DNA of 37,026 nucleotides from Prevotella sp. P5-50 (GCF_002251295.1 NZ_NPJA01000045.1:1-37026); one strand, 5' to 3'. Counted from the stretch's first letter, positions 19,402 to 29,380 are shown. Translations and numbers: made by a program. Notes: generated from the sequence alone by a model not told the origin.

Positions 19402-20274
19402 ATGAGACAGCTTAAAATTCAGAAAAGTATCACGAATCGTTCGAGTGAAGCACTTGATAAGTATCTTGTAGAAATCGGACGTGCCCCGCTGATTAGTGTT
19501 GACGAAGAAATCGAACTTGCACAAAAGATCCGCAAAGGTGGTCCTGAGGGTGAGCGTGCAAAAGACAAACTTGTCACAGCCAATCTGCGTTTCGTGGTTT
19601 CCGTGGCCAAACAATACCAGCACCAAGGTCTGACCTTGACTGATTTGATTGACGAAGGAAACATTGGATTGATTAAGGCTGCTCAGAAATTTGATGAGAC
19701 ACGCGGCTTTAAATTCATTTCCTATGCAGTATGGTGGATTCGCCAGTCTATTCTTCAGGCTATTGCAGAGCAAAGCCGTATCGTGCGTTTGCCTCTGAAC
19801 CAGGTTGGAAGTCTGAACAAGATTACCCACGAGATCAACAAATTCGAACAGGAACATCAGCGTCATCCTTCTGTTGCTGAGTTGAGCGACGCTACCAATC
19901 TCGACGAAGAGAAGATTGGTCAGAGTTTGATGGCTGATGGTCACCATGTTAGTATTGACGCCCCATTCCAAGAGGGTGAAGACAACTGTATGCTTGACGT
20001 TATGGCAGGTGGTGATGATTCACGTACCGACCGTCATGTAGATCACGAGTCAATGGCTCAGGAGCTCAATGCCGTATTGAAGAAAGTGCTGAAAGATCGT
20101 GAGATTACCATTATCAGCCAATGCTTCGGAATTGGTTGCCACGAAAAGGGTCTTGAGGAAATCGGCGACCAGTTGGGACTCACTCGCGAGCGTGTCCGTC
20201 AGATTCGCGAAAAGAGCATCACCAAGTTGCGCGAATCGGGCAACGCTAAGATATTGATGAAATATTTGGGATAA
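19402..20274 (+). CDS. rpoD: Primary RNA polymerase sigma factor (RpoD, ABfr type)
   Basis: This 290-residue sigma-70 protein lacks region 1.1, as is normal for the housekeeping sigma of Bacteroidota. Region 1.2 is near residues 15-45. Region 2 covers about 50-120, with the core-binding and melting helices (LRFVVSVAKQYQHQG, GNIGLIKAAQKFD, FISYAVWWIRQSI). Region 3 is about 125-200. Region 4 ends with the helix-turn-helix GLTRERVRQIREKSITKLR. It should read the TTTG/TAnnTTTG promoters seen throughout this window. Nothing in it appears damaged. Confidence 0.95.
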   Translation: MRQLKIQKSITNRSSEALDKYLVEIGRAPLISVDEEIELAQKIRKGGPEGERAKDKLVTANLRFVVSVAKQYQHQGLTLTDLIDEGNIGLIKAAQKFDETRGFKFISYAVWWIRQSILQAIAEQSRIVRLPLNQVGSLNKITHEINKFEQEHQRHPSVAELSDATNLDEEKIGQSLMADGHHVSIDAPFQEGEDNCMLDVMAGGDDSRTDRHVDHESMAQELNAVLKKVLKDREITIISQCFGIGCHEKGLEEIGDQLGLTRERVRQIREKSITKLRESGNAKILMKYLG

Positions 20275-20276
20275 AG

Positions 20277-20308
20277 TTTGGATGCCTTGGAATTTTTCCG
20301 TAATTTTG
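20277..20308 (+). promoter_or_regulatory. Promoter immediately before the DUF5686 gene
   Basis: TTTG at 20277-20280, exactly 20 bp, then TAATTTTG at 20301-20308. The ATG of the next gene is at 20313, so the transcript should start at or within a base or two of the start codon. Confidence 0.75.
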
Positions 20309-20312
20309 AGGC

Positions 20313-22334
20313 ATGAAACACCCATCCGCCAGAATAATGATGCTGGGCATGATGATTTTCATGTCCAGCATCTTTGTTTATGCGAGTCAGCCAACAGACT
20401 CGTTATTAATTCAGCGTGTATGGGAGTATGGGCGAAAATTACCCGTGTTTTATTCCGATTCCACTTCAAACTCATATATGCGGTATGTGATAGATGCCAG
20501 ACGCCGCAACCCTATTCTGTTTCTTGTGCCAAGCATGTATGTTGTAGCGAAGGGAGAACGGAGGTACATCGGAGAAGTGTATGGCAAACTGAATATTGAC
20601 AAGGACGGCCATTTCAAGATGAAGCGACAGGTGGTGAGTGGTACTATCCCTCGCAATCGGAGCGTGATGCCCACCACCTTGGAATATCTCACCCCCGACC
20701 TTTATGGCAAGACCATCTACGACCAGCGTCTTTTGTCGCCATTTCATCGCAGCAACAGACATTTCTACCGCTTTACAACACATCATGTTTCTAATAACAT
20801 GTTTCGTATCGACTTCCGCCCCCGTCTGAACAATACACAATTGGTTACAGGTAATGCCATTGTAGATCAACGAACAGGACGGATCCATCTAGCCTCTTTC
20901 AAAGGCGAATACGATATGATTGCTTTCCGCGTGCAGGTGATTCCCAACACCGACGAACGGGAATTACGCTTACCTCAATGGTGCTCTACCGAGGCACATC
21001 TGGGATTTATTGGCAATAGTATTGATGCTCGCTTCATAGCAACCTACAATGCTCCAAAGGAGGTAGCTGACACCATCCACATTCAGGCTGACAGAAAGAT
21101 GATGGACACCTTGCGCACCACACCGCTTGGTAAACTGGAGAATGAGATCTACGCCCATTACCATTCGATGAGGTCGAAAACAGACAGTATAGGTCAAGAT
21201 ACTATCAAGCGCAGCAAATGGAAGGAATGGGCTGTTGATGTGATTGGCGATCAACTCATCAGCAGCATGAGCCTGAATGCTGGAGGTGCAAGTATCAAGG
21301 CGTCGCCTCTCTTCAACCCGTTGTATTTGAGCTATAGTCAGAGTCGGGGTTTGGCGTATAAAATGAAAATCAGCATGCAATACGCTTGGAATGCTCATCG
21401 ATACCTCACTTTCACACCACGCCTGGGTTATAATTTCAAAATCAAGCAGTTCTACTTTACTGCCCCACTCCGCATGACGTACAATCCGAAAAGAGATGGA
21501 TATGCAGAGGTGATATGGGCTAACGGTAATAGAATCATCAATTCCAGCGTTATTGATAAGATCAACAACAGATCGCAGGCGGCTACTGACGAACAGCTGG
21601 GCGAGCTGCAATATTTCAACGACAACAACCTCAAGATGGTCAATAATATAGGTATAACAGACTGGTTTGAGGTGACGGCCGGTTTGATTTACCACCAACG
21701 TACTGCGGTCAACAAGAAAATGATGCAAGAGGCTGGACATCCTGTGACGTATCGAAGTTTCTCTCCTTTGCTGACGTTACAGTTCACGCCCTGGAAAAAA
21801 GGTCCCATCCTCACAGCCAATTACGAGCGCAGCATCCGTAATGTACTACGGTCTAACCTGGAATACGAACGGTGGGAGTTTGATGCGACCTACCAGAAGC
21901 GAATGGACTGCATGCGCCTTCTTAATGTAAGATTTGGAGGAGGCTTCTATACCAACCAGAAGACAAGTTATTTCGTGGATTATGCCAATTTCAGAGATGA
22001 GAACTTGCCCAACGGTTGGGATGACGATTGGACTGGACAGTTTCAGTTGTTGTCACGCAACTGGTATAATGCCTCGGATTATTATCTTCGTGGTCATGTG
22101 TCCTATGAATCGCCGTTACTGATGCTGTCTTGGATGCCATGGATAGGCCGTTACATAGAAACCGAGCGTATCTACCTCAGCACCTTGTCGATAGAACACA
22201 CACGGCCCTATACCGAGATCGGCTACGGCTTCACCACGCGTTTCGTATCCATCGGACTCTTTGCCAGTTTCCTCAAGACGCAATATCAGGAAATTGGTTG
22301 TAAATTCACCTTTGAACTTTTCAGAAAATGGTAA
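20313..22334 (+). CDS. Outer-membrane beta-barrel protein, DUF5686-like
   Basis: The 673-residue protein has a signal peptide (residues 1 to about 25, ending VYAS). An N-terminal soluble part follows, and the rest is made of alternating aromatic and polar beta strands ending in FTFELFRKW, a typical outer-membrane barrel C-terminus. The pattern YLSYSQSRGLAYKM and TPRLGYNFKIKQFYF resembles the DUF5686 family of Bacteroidota. It is shorter than usual because the N-terminal carboxypeptidase-regulatory-like domain is absent. Its function is unknown. The promoter lies so close that the mRNA may be leaderless; starts at Met9 or Met10 would be the alternative. The 3' end overlaps the AddA-like gene by seven bases. 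Confidence 0.75.
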   Translation: MKHPSARIMMLGMMIFMSSIFVYASQPTDSLLIQRVWEYGRKLPVFYSDSTSNSYMRYVIDARRRNPILFLVPSMYVVAKGERRYIGEVYGKLNIDKDGHFKMKRQVVSGTIPRNRSVMPTTLEYLTPDLYGKTIYDQRLLSPFHRSNRHFYRFTTHHVSNNMFRIDFRPRLNNTQLVTGNAIVDQRTGRIHLASFKGEYDMIAFRVQVIPNTDERELRLPQWCSTEAHLGFIGNSIDARFIATYNAPKEVADTIHIQADRKMMDTLRTTPLGKLENEIYAHYHSMRSKTDSIGQDTIKRSKWKEWAVDVIGDQLISSMSLNAGGASIKASPLFNPLYLSYSQSRGLAYKMKISMQYAWNAHRYLTFTPRLGYNFKIKQFYFTAPLRMTYNPKRDGYAEVIWANGNRIINSSVIDKINNRSQAATDEQLGELQYFNDNNLKMVNNIGITDWFEVTAGLIYHQRTAVNKKMMQEAGHPVTYRSFSPLLTLQFTPWKKGPILTANYERSIRNVLRSNLEYERWEFDATYQKRMDCMRLLNVRFGGGFYTNQKTSYFVDYANFRDENLPNGWDDDWTGQFQLLSRNWYNASDYYLRGHVSYESPLLMLSWMPWIGRYIETERIYLSTLSIEHTRPYTEIGYGFTTRFVSIGLFASFLKTQYQEIGCKFTFELFRKW

Positions 22335-25300
22335 CAAATCCAACATCCCCTATTCGTCCGCTGACCGTCTATAAGGCGAGTGCCGGAAGTGGTAAGACCT
22401 TTACACTTGCCACCGAATACATCAAACTGCTGGTGGCTAATCCGCAGAACTATCATCAGATTCTTGCCGTGACCTTTACCAATAAGGCTACGGAAGAGAT
22501 GAAACAACGTATTCTCAGCCAACTCTATGGCATTTGGAATGAACTGCCCGACTCGCAAAGCTATGCTGCAAAGGTGGAGGCAGAAACTGGTCTTGATGCT
22601 GCTGTCGTCAGACAACGTGCTGGCATTGCCTTGCATCTGCTCATCCATAACTATCATCAGTTTCGCGTACAGACCATTGATGCCTTTTTCCAAAGTGTGT
22701 TGCGCAACCTTGCACGCGAACTGAACCTTACTGCCAATCTGCAGGTGGGAATCAATGGTGTTCAGGTGGAATCGCTCGCGGTAGATATGATGTTGGAAAA
22801 CCTCAAGAGCAGCGACCCTATGCTGCAATGGCTCTTGGGCTATATCATGGAAAATATCAAAGACGACAAAGGATGGACCAATAGCGACACGCGCAACAAT
22901 ACACTACTCCATGATATCAAGTATTTCGGATGTACCATCTTCCACGATGACTACAAGAAGCACCGTGAAATCCTTGAAGAAGTGATGCAGCGCGATGGGT
23001 TTATAGAATCATACGTCAAACAGTTACGCGACGTTGCGCAAGATGCTGAAAAATGTTTCAGGCAAACCAGTGAATCGTTTTTCGAAACCCTTGAAGACAA
23101 CAACCTCACCATGGCTGATCTCCCCTATGGAAAATCGGGCGTAGCTGGTTTGTTTGTCAGCATCGGTAATGGTAAATACGAGGAGGACATCATCGGCAAA
23201 CGTGCCTTGGCATGCTTGGAGAGTGCCGACAACTGGGCTTCTAAGAAACACCCGCGACGCCAAGAGATTATCGCCCTTGCCGAGTCCAAGCTGATTCCTC
23301 TTCTCCGTTTCGTCATAGAGAACCGTGAGAGTAAATGGAAAATCATCAACTCATCACGACTGACGTTGAGCCACCTCAACAACCTGCGCCTGTTGCATAG
23401 TATTGAGCAGACCGTCAAACAGATCAACGAAGAGTCTAACACCTTTCTCCTGAGCGATACGCAACATCTGCTCCATGAACTGATCGGCGAGTCCGATACG
23501 CCGTTCGTCTTTGAGAAGATTGGTGCACAACTGCGACATGTCATGATCGATGAATTTCAAGACACCTCGACCATACAATGGGAGAATTTCAAAATTCTCC
23601 TACAGGAATGTATGAGCCATGGGGAGTCGCGCGACCTGATTGTGGGCGATGTGAAACAGAGCATCTACCGTTGGCGGTCTGGCGACTGGCGACTGCTCAA
23701 CGATATCGAACGGCAGTTTCCTAGCAACATGATGCAAGTGGAATCGCTGCAAACCAATTATCGGTCGCAGCGCAATATCATCGATTTCAACAATACTTTC
23801 TTTACCACCTTGGCAAAGCAGGAATACGCCGACTTGACAGAGGAGGATATCCATGGTGCGGCATCTCTCGAACATGCCTACCATGATGTTTGCCAACAAG
23901 TACCCGACGCCAAGCCGGATCAAGGGTATGTGGAAATACAGCTCCTGCCTACCGAGGACTATAGCCAGCATACGCTGGAACTCCTGACGTCCCGTATCAG
24001 TCAACTGCTTGATGAGGGGGTACGGCAGTCGGACATCGCCATCCTCACGCGCACCAATACGGTGATTGGTGGTATTGCCAATTATATCACGGGTGAGTTG
24101 CCTGATGTCAACGTGGTGAGCGATGAGGCATTCAGACTGGACTATGCTGCACCTGTCAATCTGATTGTTGATGCCTTGTGGCTGTTGGCCCACCCCAACG
24201 ACAAACTCGTCAAAGCACAACTGGTGAAGAATTACCATCAACTCATTCTCGACGATGTGAGCTGGACGCAAAGAGACTGCCTCCTTGCCACCAAAGACCT
24301 CGATGAGATGTTGCCCGAACCCTTTGTCAACGGGATGGAGGATCTGGTTCAGTTGCCATTGTTAGAACTGGCAGAACGAATCTACGATGTCTTCTCGTTA
24401 CATCGTGTAACAAGCCAAAGTGCATACGTCTGTAAGTTTTTCGACATCCTTAGCGATTTCGCCATGGACAACAGTACGGGTATTGAAGCCTTCATAGACT
24501 ATTGGAATCAGGACGCACATAAAAAGACCATCCAGAGCGACCAGGTGGAGGGAATACGCATCCTCACCATCCATAAGAGTAAAGGACTGGAGTACGACCA
24601 TGTCATCATCCCCTACTGCAGTTGGAAAATGGAAATGGACGATACGCTGTGGTGTCACCCACAGGTGGAACCCTTCAACCAACTTCCAGTTGCCTTGATT
24701 GACTACAGCAAGAGAATGCGTGAAAGCATCTATGCTTCCGATTATGAAGAGGAACACCTTCAGCTGACAGTCGATAACCTCAACATCCTCTATGTCGCTT
24801 TTACCAGAGCTTCCAAGAGTCTTTTCGTCATTGGTAAGCGCCAATCGGCCAAGACGCGTTCTTCCCAAATCATGAAGGTGTTGCCGCAGGTTGCCGATCA
24901 TCTTGCCGGAAGTACCATCGAGGGCATAGAAGATGAGGAGGCGAACGTTGTCTTTACCTACGGCACGCCTGCAACACACACGCAGAAGACGCAGAAGCGT
25001 AGCGACAACGTGTTCCTGCAGATTCCAACGCCTCTTGAGGTTTCTATGAAGACGTTCCAACAGAACACACAGTTCCGCCAGAGCAACAAAAGCATGGAGT
25101 TTGTGGCTGATGAAAACGATGAAGAGACGCTTACTGCCCAATCATACATCAAGATGGGTAATGTGCTCCACCATGTGTTCTCTACCATTCGTACCGTTGA
25201 CGATATAGAGCGTGCCCTGTTGCAACTGGAACAGGAAGGTATCATCTACGACCAGGAGATTACTACGGCACGCCTCAAAGACATGCTGCGCAAGCGTTTA

Positions 25301-25582
25301 CAGGACAGTCGCGTCAAGGCATGGTTCTCGCCATCTTGGACGCTTTATAATGAATGTACCATTCTTTCTACCGATGACAACGGCCATGTCGTGGAACGGC
25401 GGCCTGACCGCGTGATGAGCGACGGCGAACGTTTTGTCGTGGTCGATTTCAAGTTTGGACGCCCCAAACCTGAACACCAAACCCAGGTCAAGGAATACAT
25501 GGAACTGATCCGGAAGATGGGACATTCACAGGTAGAGGGTTTCCTCTGGTATGTTTATACTAATAAAATTGAAACGGTATGA
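22328..25582 (+). CDS. AddA-like UvrD helicase-nuclease
   Basis: This is a 1,084-residue superfamily 1 helicase with a C-terminal RecB-family nuclease, the AddA-type subunit for double-strand break resection. Walker A is ASAGSGKT (17-24), and motif II is MIDEFQDTS (about 406-414). Further motifs are QTNYRSQRNI (about 475), ILTIHKSKGLEYD (about 743) and LYVAFTRASK (about 819). The nuclease shows VLHHVF (about 945) and VVVDFKFGRP (about 1037) with the Asp and Lys of the PD-(D/E)XK site. The start overlaps the barrel gene by seven bases and the stop overlaps the AddB-like gene by four (ATGA), so the two subunits are probably made in equal amounts. Confidence 0.9.
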   Translation: MVTNPTSPIRPLTVYKASAGSGKTFTLATEYIKLLVANPQNYHQILAVTFTNKATEEMKQRILSQLYGIWNELPDSQSYAAKVEAETGLDAAVVRQRAGIALHLLIHNYHQFRVQTIDAFFQSVLRNLARELNLTANLQVGINGVQVESLAVDMMLENLKSSDPMLQWLLGYIMENIKDDKGWTNSDTRNNTLLHDIKYFGCTIFHDDYKKHREILEEVMQRDGFIESYVKQLRDVAQDAEKCFRQTSESFFETLEDNNLTMADLPYGKSGVAGLFVSIGNGKYEEDIIGKRALACLESADNWASKKHPRRQEIIALAESKLIPLLRFVIENRESKWKIINSSRLTLSHLNNLRLLHSIEQTVKQINEESNTFLLSDTQHLLHELIGESDTPFVFEKIGAQLRHVMIDEFQDTSTIQWENFKILLQECMSHGESRDLIVGDVKQSIYRWRSGDWRLLNDIERQFPSNMMQVESLQTNYRSQRNIIDFNNTFFTTLAKQEYADLTEEDIHGAASLEHAYHDVCQQVPDAKPDQGYVEIQLLPTEDYSQHTLELLTSRISQLLDEGVRQSDIAILTRTNTVIGGIANYITGELPDVNVVSDEAFRLDYAAPVNLIVDALWLLAHPNDKLVKAQLVKNYHQLILDDVSWTQRDCLLATKDLDEMLPEPFVNGMEDLVQLPLLELAERIYDVFSLHRVTSQSAYVCKFFDILSDFAMDNSTGIEAFIDYWNQDAHKKTIQSDQVEGIRILTIHKSKGLEYDHVIIPYCSWKMEMDDTLWCHPQVEPFNQLPVALIDYSKRMRESIYASDYEEEHLQLTVDNLNILYVAFTRASKSLFVIGKRQSAKTRSSQIMKVLPQVADHLAGSTIEGIEDEEANVVFTYGTPATHTQKTQKRSDNVFLQIPTPLEVSMKTFQQNTQFRQSNKSMEFVADENDEETLTAQSYIKMGNVLHHVFSTIRTVDDIERALLQLEQEGIIYDQEITTARLKDMLRKRLQDSRVKAWFSPSWTLYNECTILSTDDNGHVVERRPDRVMSDGERFVVVDFKFGRPKPEHQTQVKEYMELIRKMGHSQVEGFLWYVYTNKIETV

Positions 25583-28353
25583 AGACATTTCTTGAATTTG
25601 TAGCAGAAGATATTATCAGCAAACAAGGCACAGACCTCTCACGGACGGCAATTGTTTTCCCCAACAAGCGTGCCTCGTTGTTCATCAACGAGCACCTCGC
25701 CCGATTGGCTGACCGCCCCATCTGGAGTCCGGCCTACCTCACCATTAGCGAACTCTTCCGGTCGCAATCGGAATGGAGCGTTGCCGATCCCATCAAACTG
25801 GTGAGCGATATCCATAAGACGTTTGTTGAGGTGACGGGAATTGATGAAACCTTAGACCACTTCTACGGCTGGGGACAGCTCCTCCTTGCCGATTTCGATG
25901 ATATCGACAAAAACAGGGCTGATGCCGATCATGTCTTTGCCAATATCCGTGACCTTCACGAACTCGACGACATCAGTTATCTGACCGATGAACAACGTGC
26001 TGTCATTAAGCGCTTTTTCAGCAATTTCAACGATGACGATCATTCAGAACTTAAACAGCGGTTCCTGAAACTGTGGCAACACTTTGCCGATATCTATCAT
26101 CGCTTCCGTCAGAGACTGGCTGACCAACAACTGGCATACGAGGGTATGTTGTATCGGGATGTGGTAGAGAACAGATCCATCACCCTGAACTACGATACCT
26201 ATATTTTCGTGGGCTTCAATCTCCTCAACAAGGTGGAGCAGGCGCTCTTCCGACATCTGCAACAGCAAGGTAAGGCTAAATTCTATTGGGATTTCGATGA
26301 CTATTATATGAAAGGACATGAGGCTGGATTCTTTATCTCTCAATACCTCTCCACCTTTCCCAACGAACTCGATCACTCACGGGAAGAGATCTATCGACAG
26401 TTTGCAAACGACAAACAGATCCGGTTTGTTGCTGCGCCAACAGAAAATATTCAAGCACATTATATTGCCGATTGGCTCGCTGATGAACAGCGGAAAAATG
26501 GTGGGAAACGCACGGCGATCCTCCTCTGCAACGAGAACCTCCTGCCCATGGTGATCCATTCCATTCCCGACAATATCGGAAAGGTCAATATCACCACGGG
26601 CTACCCCTTGGCGCAAACGCCCATCGCTTCACTCCTCGCTCTATTGGTGGCATGGCAAACCTCAAACAAGCCAAAGTTTTACTATAAGACAATCCGTCAA
26701 CATCCTTACAACAAATGGATTACCGACGAACTGCTCGATAGTTGCCAACAGCAGAGCGACTCCCGTATCCATGCCATCCTCGATTGGCTATGCACCATCA
26801 TCCGCACCATTGCCACCGACATGAGTCAGACCACTGACGCCGACCCTAATGCCATGGCATTACGATCGGAATCCATATTCCGCGCCTATACGTTAGTAAA
26901 CCGTATGAAGGGATTGGCTGCTGATGGTGACCTGAATATTGATAGCGTCACCCTGCAACGCTTGCTCCGACAGTTGATACAGTCCACATCCATTCCATTT
27001 CATGGAGAACCGGCAGAAGGCATACAGGTCATGGGAATACTCGAATCGCGCAACCTCGATTTCGACCACGTCATACTCCTGTCGTGCAACGAAGGCAATA
27101 TGCCTAAAGGCGTCAACGACAGCTCATTCATTCCCCACAGCCTCAGAAAGGTGTACGGACTGACCACCGTCGAACACAAGACGGCTATCTATGCTTACTA
27201 CTTCCACAGACTTCTGCAGCGTGCCACCGATATCACCTTGGTGTATAACAACGGTACTGACGATGGCAATGCCCATGAGATGAGTCGTTTCATGCTCCAA
27301 CTCATGGTTGAAGCTCCACAGACCATTCAGCATCACTATCTCAAAGCACAACAGGAACCGACCATTATGCAACCGCAGGCGATTAGCAAGACACCGGAAA
27401 TCATGCAGATCCTCTACCGTAGATTTGTCAAACGCCCGAATACCAACAGGCCGCTGCTCACTCCGAAAGCCATCAACAGCTACCGTTCCTGCCCGTTGCA
27501 GTTCTTCTATCAGTATGTGTCCAACCTCTACGAACTCGATGATGATGAACTGCAGATTGACGACCGCCTTTTCGGTATTATCTTCCATGATGCTGCCCAA
27601 CACCTTTATGAACAGATGACGCAACATGGATGCCGGATTGAAAAGGCGCAGATTAGCCAGCTGCTGAAGTCAAAGACGGCCGTCGCCCAGGCTGTTGACA
27701 CGGCTTTTCGCAAACAATTACCTGCCGGTGCTGCGCTCAACGGACTGCAACTCATCAATCGGGAGGTGATTATCCATTACTTGCGCCAACTGCTGAAGTT
27801 AGACTACCGACAGGCTCCTTTTGAGGTCTATAAACTCGAAGGACAGGTGATGTACGACTGGCAAGTGAAGATGGGCGACCGACAGTTTACTACTACGATT
27901 GGCGGTACGATAGACCGCCTCGATGCTGTTGATTGCGATACTGCCAAAGAGCGCATCCGTGTGGTGGACTACAAGACGGGAGGAAGCCAGATGAAGATGG
28001 CAAAAGACGTGGATGATATCTTTGCCGACAACGACTCGCATCGTGGCTATTATCTCCAGACGCTGCTCTATGGCAATATCGTGGCGACCGACAGATCCGT
28101 CAATCCCCACCAGTTGCCGGTAAGCCCTGCCCTACTCTTCATCCAGCATGCCGCTTCCGACGATTACGACCCGACCCTCTGTTTTGGTAAGGAACCCATC
28201 AGCGACATACTTCCCTATCTGGAAGATTTCAATAGTCACCTAAAGACTGTGATCGACGAGATCTTCAATCCTGAGGTTGACTTCACGCCATCTCCCGATG
28301 GGAAAAGCTGTTCCAATTGTCCCTATACCAAACTCTGTGGTAAGATATCATAG
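25579..28353 (+). CDS. AddB-like PD-(D/E)XK exonuclease subunit
   Basis: The 924-residue partner of the helicase encoded upstream has an inactive-looking helicase-like N-terminal half. It starts FLEFVAEDIISKQG and has FPNKRASLFINEHL where AddB has its nucleotide-binding-like loop. A C-terminal nuclease follows. VVDYKTGG near residue 794 supplies the catalytic Asp and Lys. Four cysteines, Cys638 (YRSCPLQFFY), Cys911, Cys914 and Cys920 (CSNCPYTKLC), match the iron-sulfur staple of AddB-type nucleases. Both subunits therefore keep a nuclease site, as in AddAB rather than RecBCD. The four-base overlap with the upstream gene supports one complex. Confidence 0.88.
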   Translation: MKTFLEFVAEDIISKQGTDLSRTAIVFPNKRASLFINEHLARLADRPIWSPAYLTISELFRSQSEWSVADPIKLVSDIHKTFVEVTGIDETLDHFYGWGQLLLADFDDIDKNRADADHVFANIRDLHELDDISYLTDEQRAVIKRFFSNFNDDDHSELKQRFLKLWQHFADIYHRFRQRLADQQLAYEGMLYRDVVENRSITLNYDTYIFVGFNLLNKVEQALFRHLQQQGKAKFYWDFDDYYMKGHEAGFFISQYLSTFPNELDHSREEIYRQFANDKQIRFVAAPTENIQAHYIADWLADEQRKNGGKRTAILLCNENLLPMVIHSIPDNIGKVNITTGYPLAQTPIASLLALLVAWQTSNKPKFYYKTIRQHPYNKWITDELLDSCQQQSDSRIHAILDWLCTIIRTIATDMSQTTDADPNAMALRSESIFRAYTLVNRMKGLAADGDLNIDSVTLQRLLRQLIQSTSIPFHGEPAEGIQVMGILESRNLDFDHVILLSCNEGNMPKGVNDSSFIPHSLRKVYGLTTVEHKTAIYAYYFHRLLQRATDITLVYNNGTDDGNAHEMSRFMLQLMVEAPQTIQHHYLKAQQEPTIMQPQAISKTPEIMQILYRRFVKRPNTNRPLLTPKAINSYRSCPLQFFYQYVSNLYELDDDELQIDDRLFGIIFHDAAQHLYEQMTQHGCRIEKAQISQLLKSKTAVAQAVDTAFRKQLPAGAALNGLQLINREVIIHYLRQLLKLDYRQAPFEVYKLEGQVMYDWQVKMGDRQFTTTIGGTIDRLDAVDCDTAKERIRVVDYKTGGSQMKMAKDVDDIFADNDSHRGYYLQTLLYGNIVATDRSVNPHQLPVSPALLFIQHAASDDYDPTLCFGKEPISDILPYLEDFNSHLKTVIDEIFNPEVDFTPSPDGKSCSNCPYTKLCGKIS

Positions 28354-28411
28354 GATGAGGCGAATGTCCAACAAGATAATCCATGTCATGTGGGAGAAAA
28401 AACAGTTTTGT

Positions 28412-28443
28412 TTTGGTTTTTCGCCCACATCATCGTAACTTTG
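28412..28443 (+). promoter_or_regulatory. Promoter of the SpoU methyltransferase gene
   Basis: TTTG at 28412-28415, 20 bp, then TAACTTTG at 28436-28443, a perfect match. The ATG at 28449 lies six bases after the box. This also argues against a longer frame starting at 28383, which would run through the promoter. Confidence 0.8.
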
Positions 28444-28448
28444 CACCA

Positions 28449-29177
28449 ATGATTAGCAAAAACCAAATAAAATGGGTTCACAGTCTCGAACTCAAGAAGA
28501 ACCGCCGTCGTGAAGGACTTTTCGTTGCAGAAGGTCCGAAAGTGGTAGGCGACCTCCTGCGTGCCGGTTTCAAGGCACGTCAGATTTTCGCCACTACGAT
28601 GATGACAGCCGACACACAACTCGTTACCAACGAAGAACTCCAGCGCATCAGTTTCTTGCAACATCCGCAAGAGGTGTTGGCCGTACTTGAAATCCCCGCA
28701 AACACCGCCCCCATAGCCCCAGAAGGTCATCTCTCGCTGGCACTTGATGGTGTCCAGGACCCAGGCAACGTAGGAACCATCATCCGTATAGCCGATTGGT
28801 TTGGCATCGACTGCATCTATTGTTCCCCCGACACCGCAGACATTTACAATCCCAAGGTAGTACAAGCCACCATGGGAAGCATCGCCCATTTACCCATCGT
28901 CTATACTGACCTCCCACAATTTCTCGACAGCCTTCCTGAAACATTCCCAGTCTATGGCACATTGCTCGATGGCAACAACATCTATGACCAATCCCTTACC
29001 AGTGAAGGCATTATCGTGATGGGAAATGAAGGAAACGGAATCTCCGAAGCGATACGCCAACGCATCACCCGTCGCATCCTCATCCCCAATTTCCATCAGG
29101 GTAGCGAGCGCGCAGAGAGTCTGAATGTCGCCATTGCCACAGCCATCACTTGCTCCGAATTCCGCCGCAGACAGTAG
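28449..29177 (+). CDS. SpoU/TrmH-family rRNA 2'-O-methyltransferase
   Basis: This 242-residue protein is predicted to methylate a ribose 2'-OH in ribosomal or transfer RNA with S-adenosylmethionine. An N-terminal substrate-binding domain (about residues 1-85, KNRRREGLFVAEGPKVV) precedes the SPOUT knot domain. Its three motifs are clear: LDGVQDPGNVGTIIRIADWF (about 99-118), VMGNEGNGIS (about 190) and ERAESLNVAIATAI near the end. The start at 28449 is chosen because a consensus promoter ends six bases upstream. The target nucleotide cannot be told from sequence. A stand-alone promoter separates it from the AddB-like gene. Confidence 0.9.
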   Translation: MISKNQIKWVHSLELKKNRRREGLFVAEGPKVVGDLLRAGFKARQIFATTMMTADTQLVTNEELQRISFLQHPQEVLAVLEIPANTAPIAPEGHLSLALDGVQDPGNVGTIIRIADWFGIDCIYCSPDTADIYNPKVVQATMGSIAHLPIVYTDLPQFLDSLPETFPVYGTLLDGNNIYDQSLTSEGIIVMGNEGNGISEAIRQRITRRILIPNFHQGSERAESLNVAIATAITCSEFRRRQ

Positions 29178-29223
29178 TGTATTCTTTTATTATCCACGGG
29201 ACACACGGAGTGTTTAGTTTAAA

Positions 29224-29322
29224 GGTTATAGGTTAGAGGTTAGTGGTTAGCGTTAAGTGCTTAGTGCTTAGTGGTTAGTGTTAAGGTTAAGGTTAAGGTT
29301 AAGGTTAAGGTTAAGGTTAAGG
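29224..29322. repeat. Tandem array: GGTTAGN heptamers then TTAAGG hexamers
   Basis: Eight degenerate seven-base units of GGTTAGN type run from 29224 to 29279. They are followed by seven perfect TTAAGG units at 29281-29322 and a decayed eighth. The perfect part is likely to vary in copy number between strains. It does not lie in a gene. Confidence 0.85.
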
Positions 29323-29380
29323 TTAGAGATTCTAGTTAAAGATTTTGTTCAAGATTCTTGTTTAGATTTACCATAGGTTA

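Noticed and set aside
28383..28448. Longer start for the SpoU methyltransferase
   Set aside because: The extra 22 codons run through a perfect promoter (28412-28443) and lack similarity to the family N-terminus.
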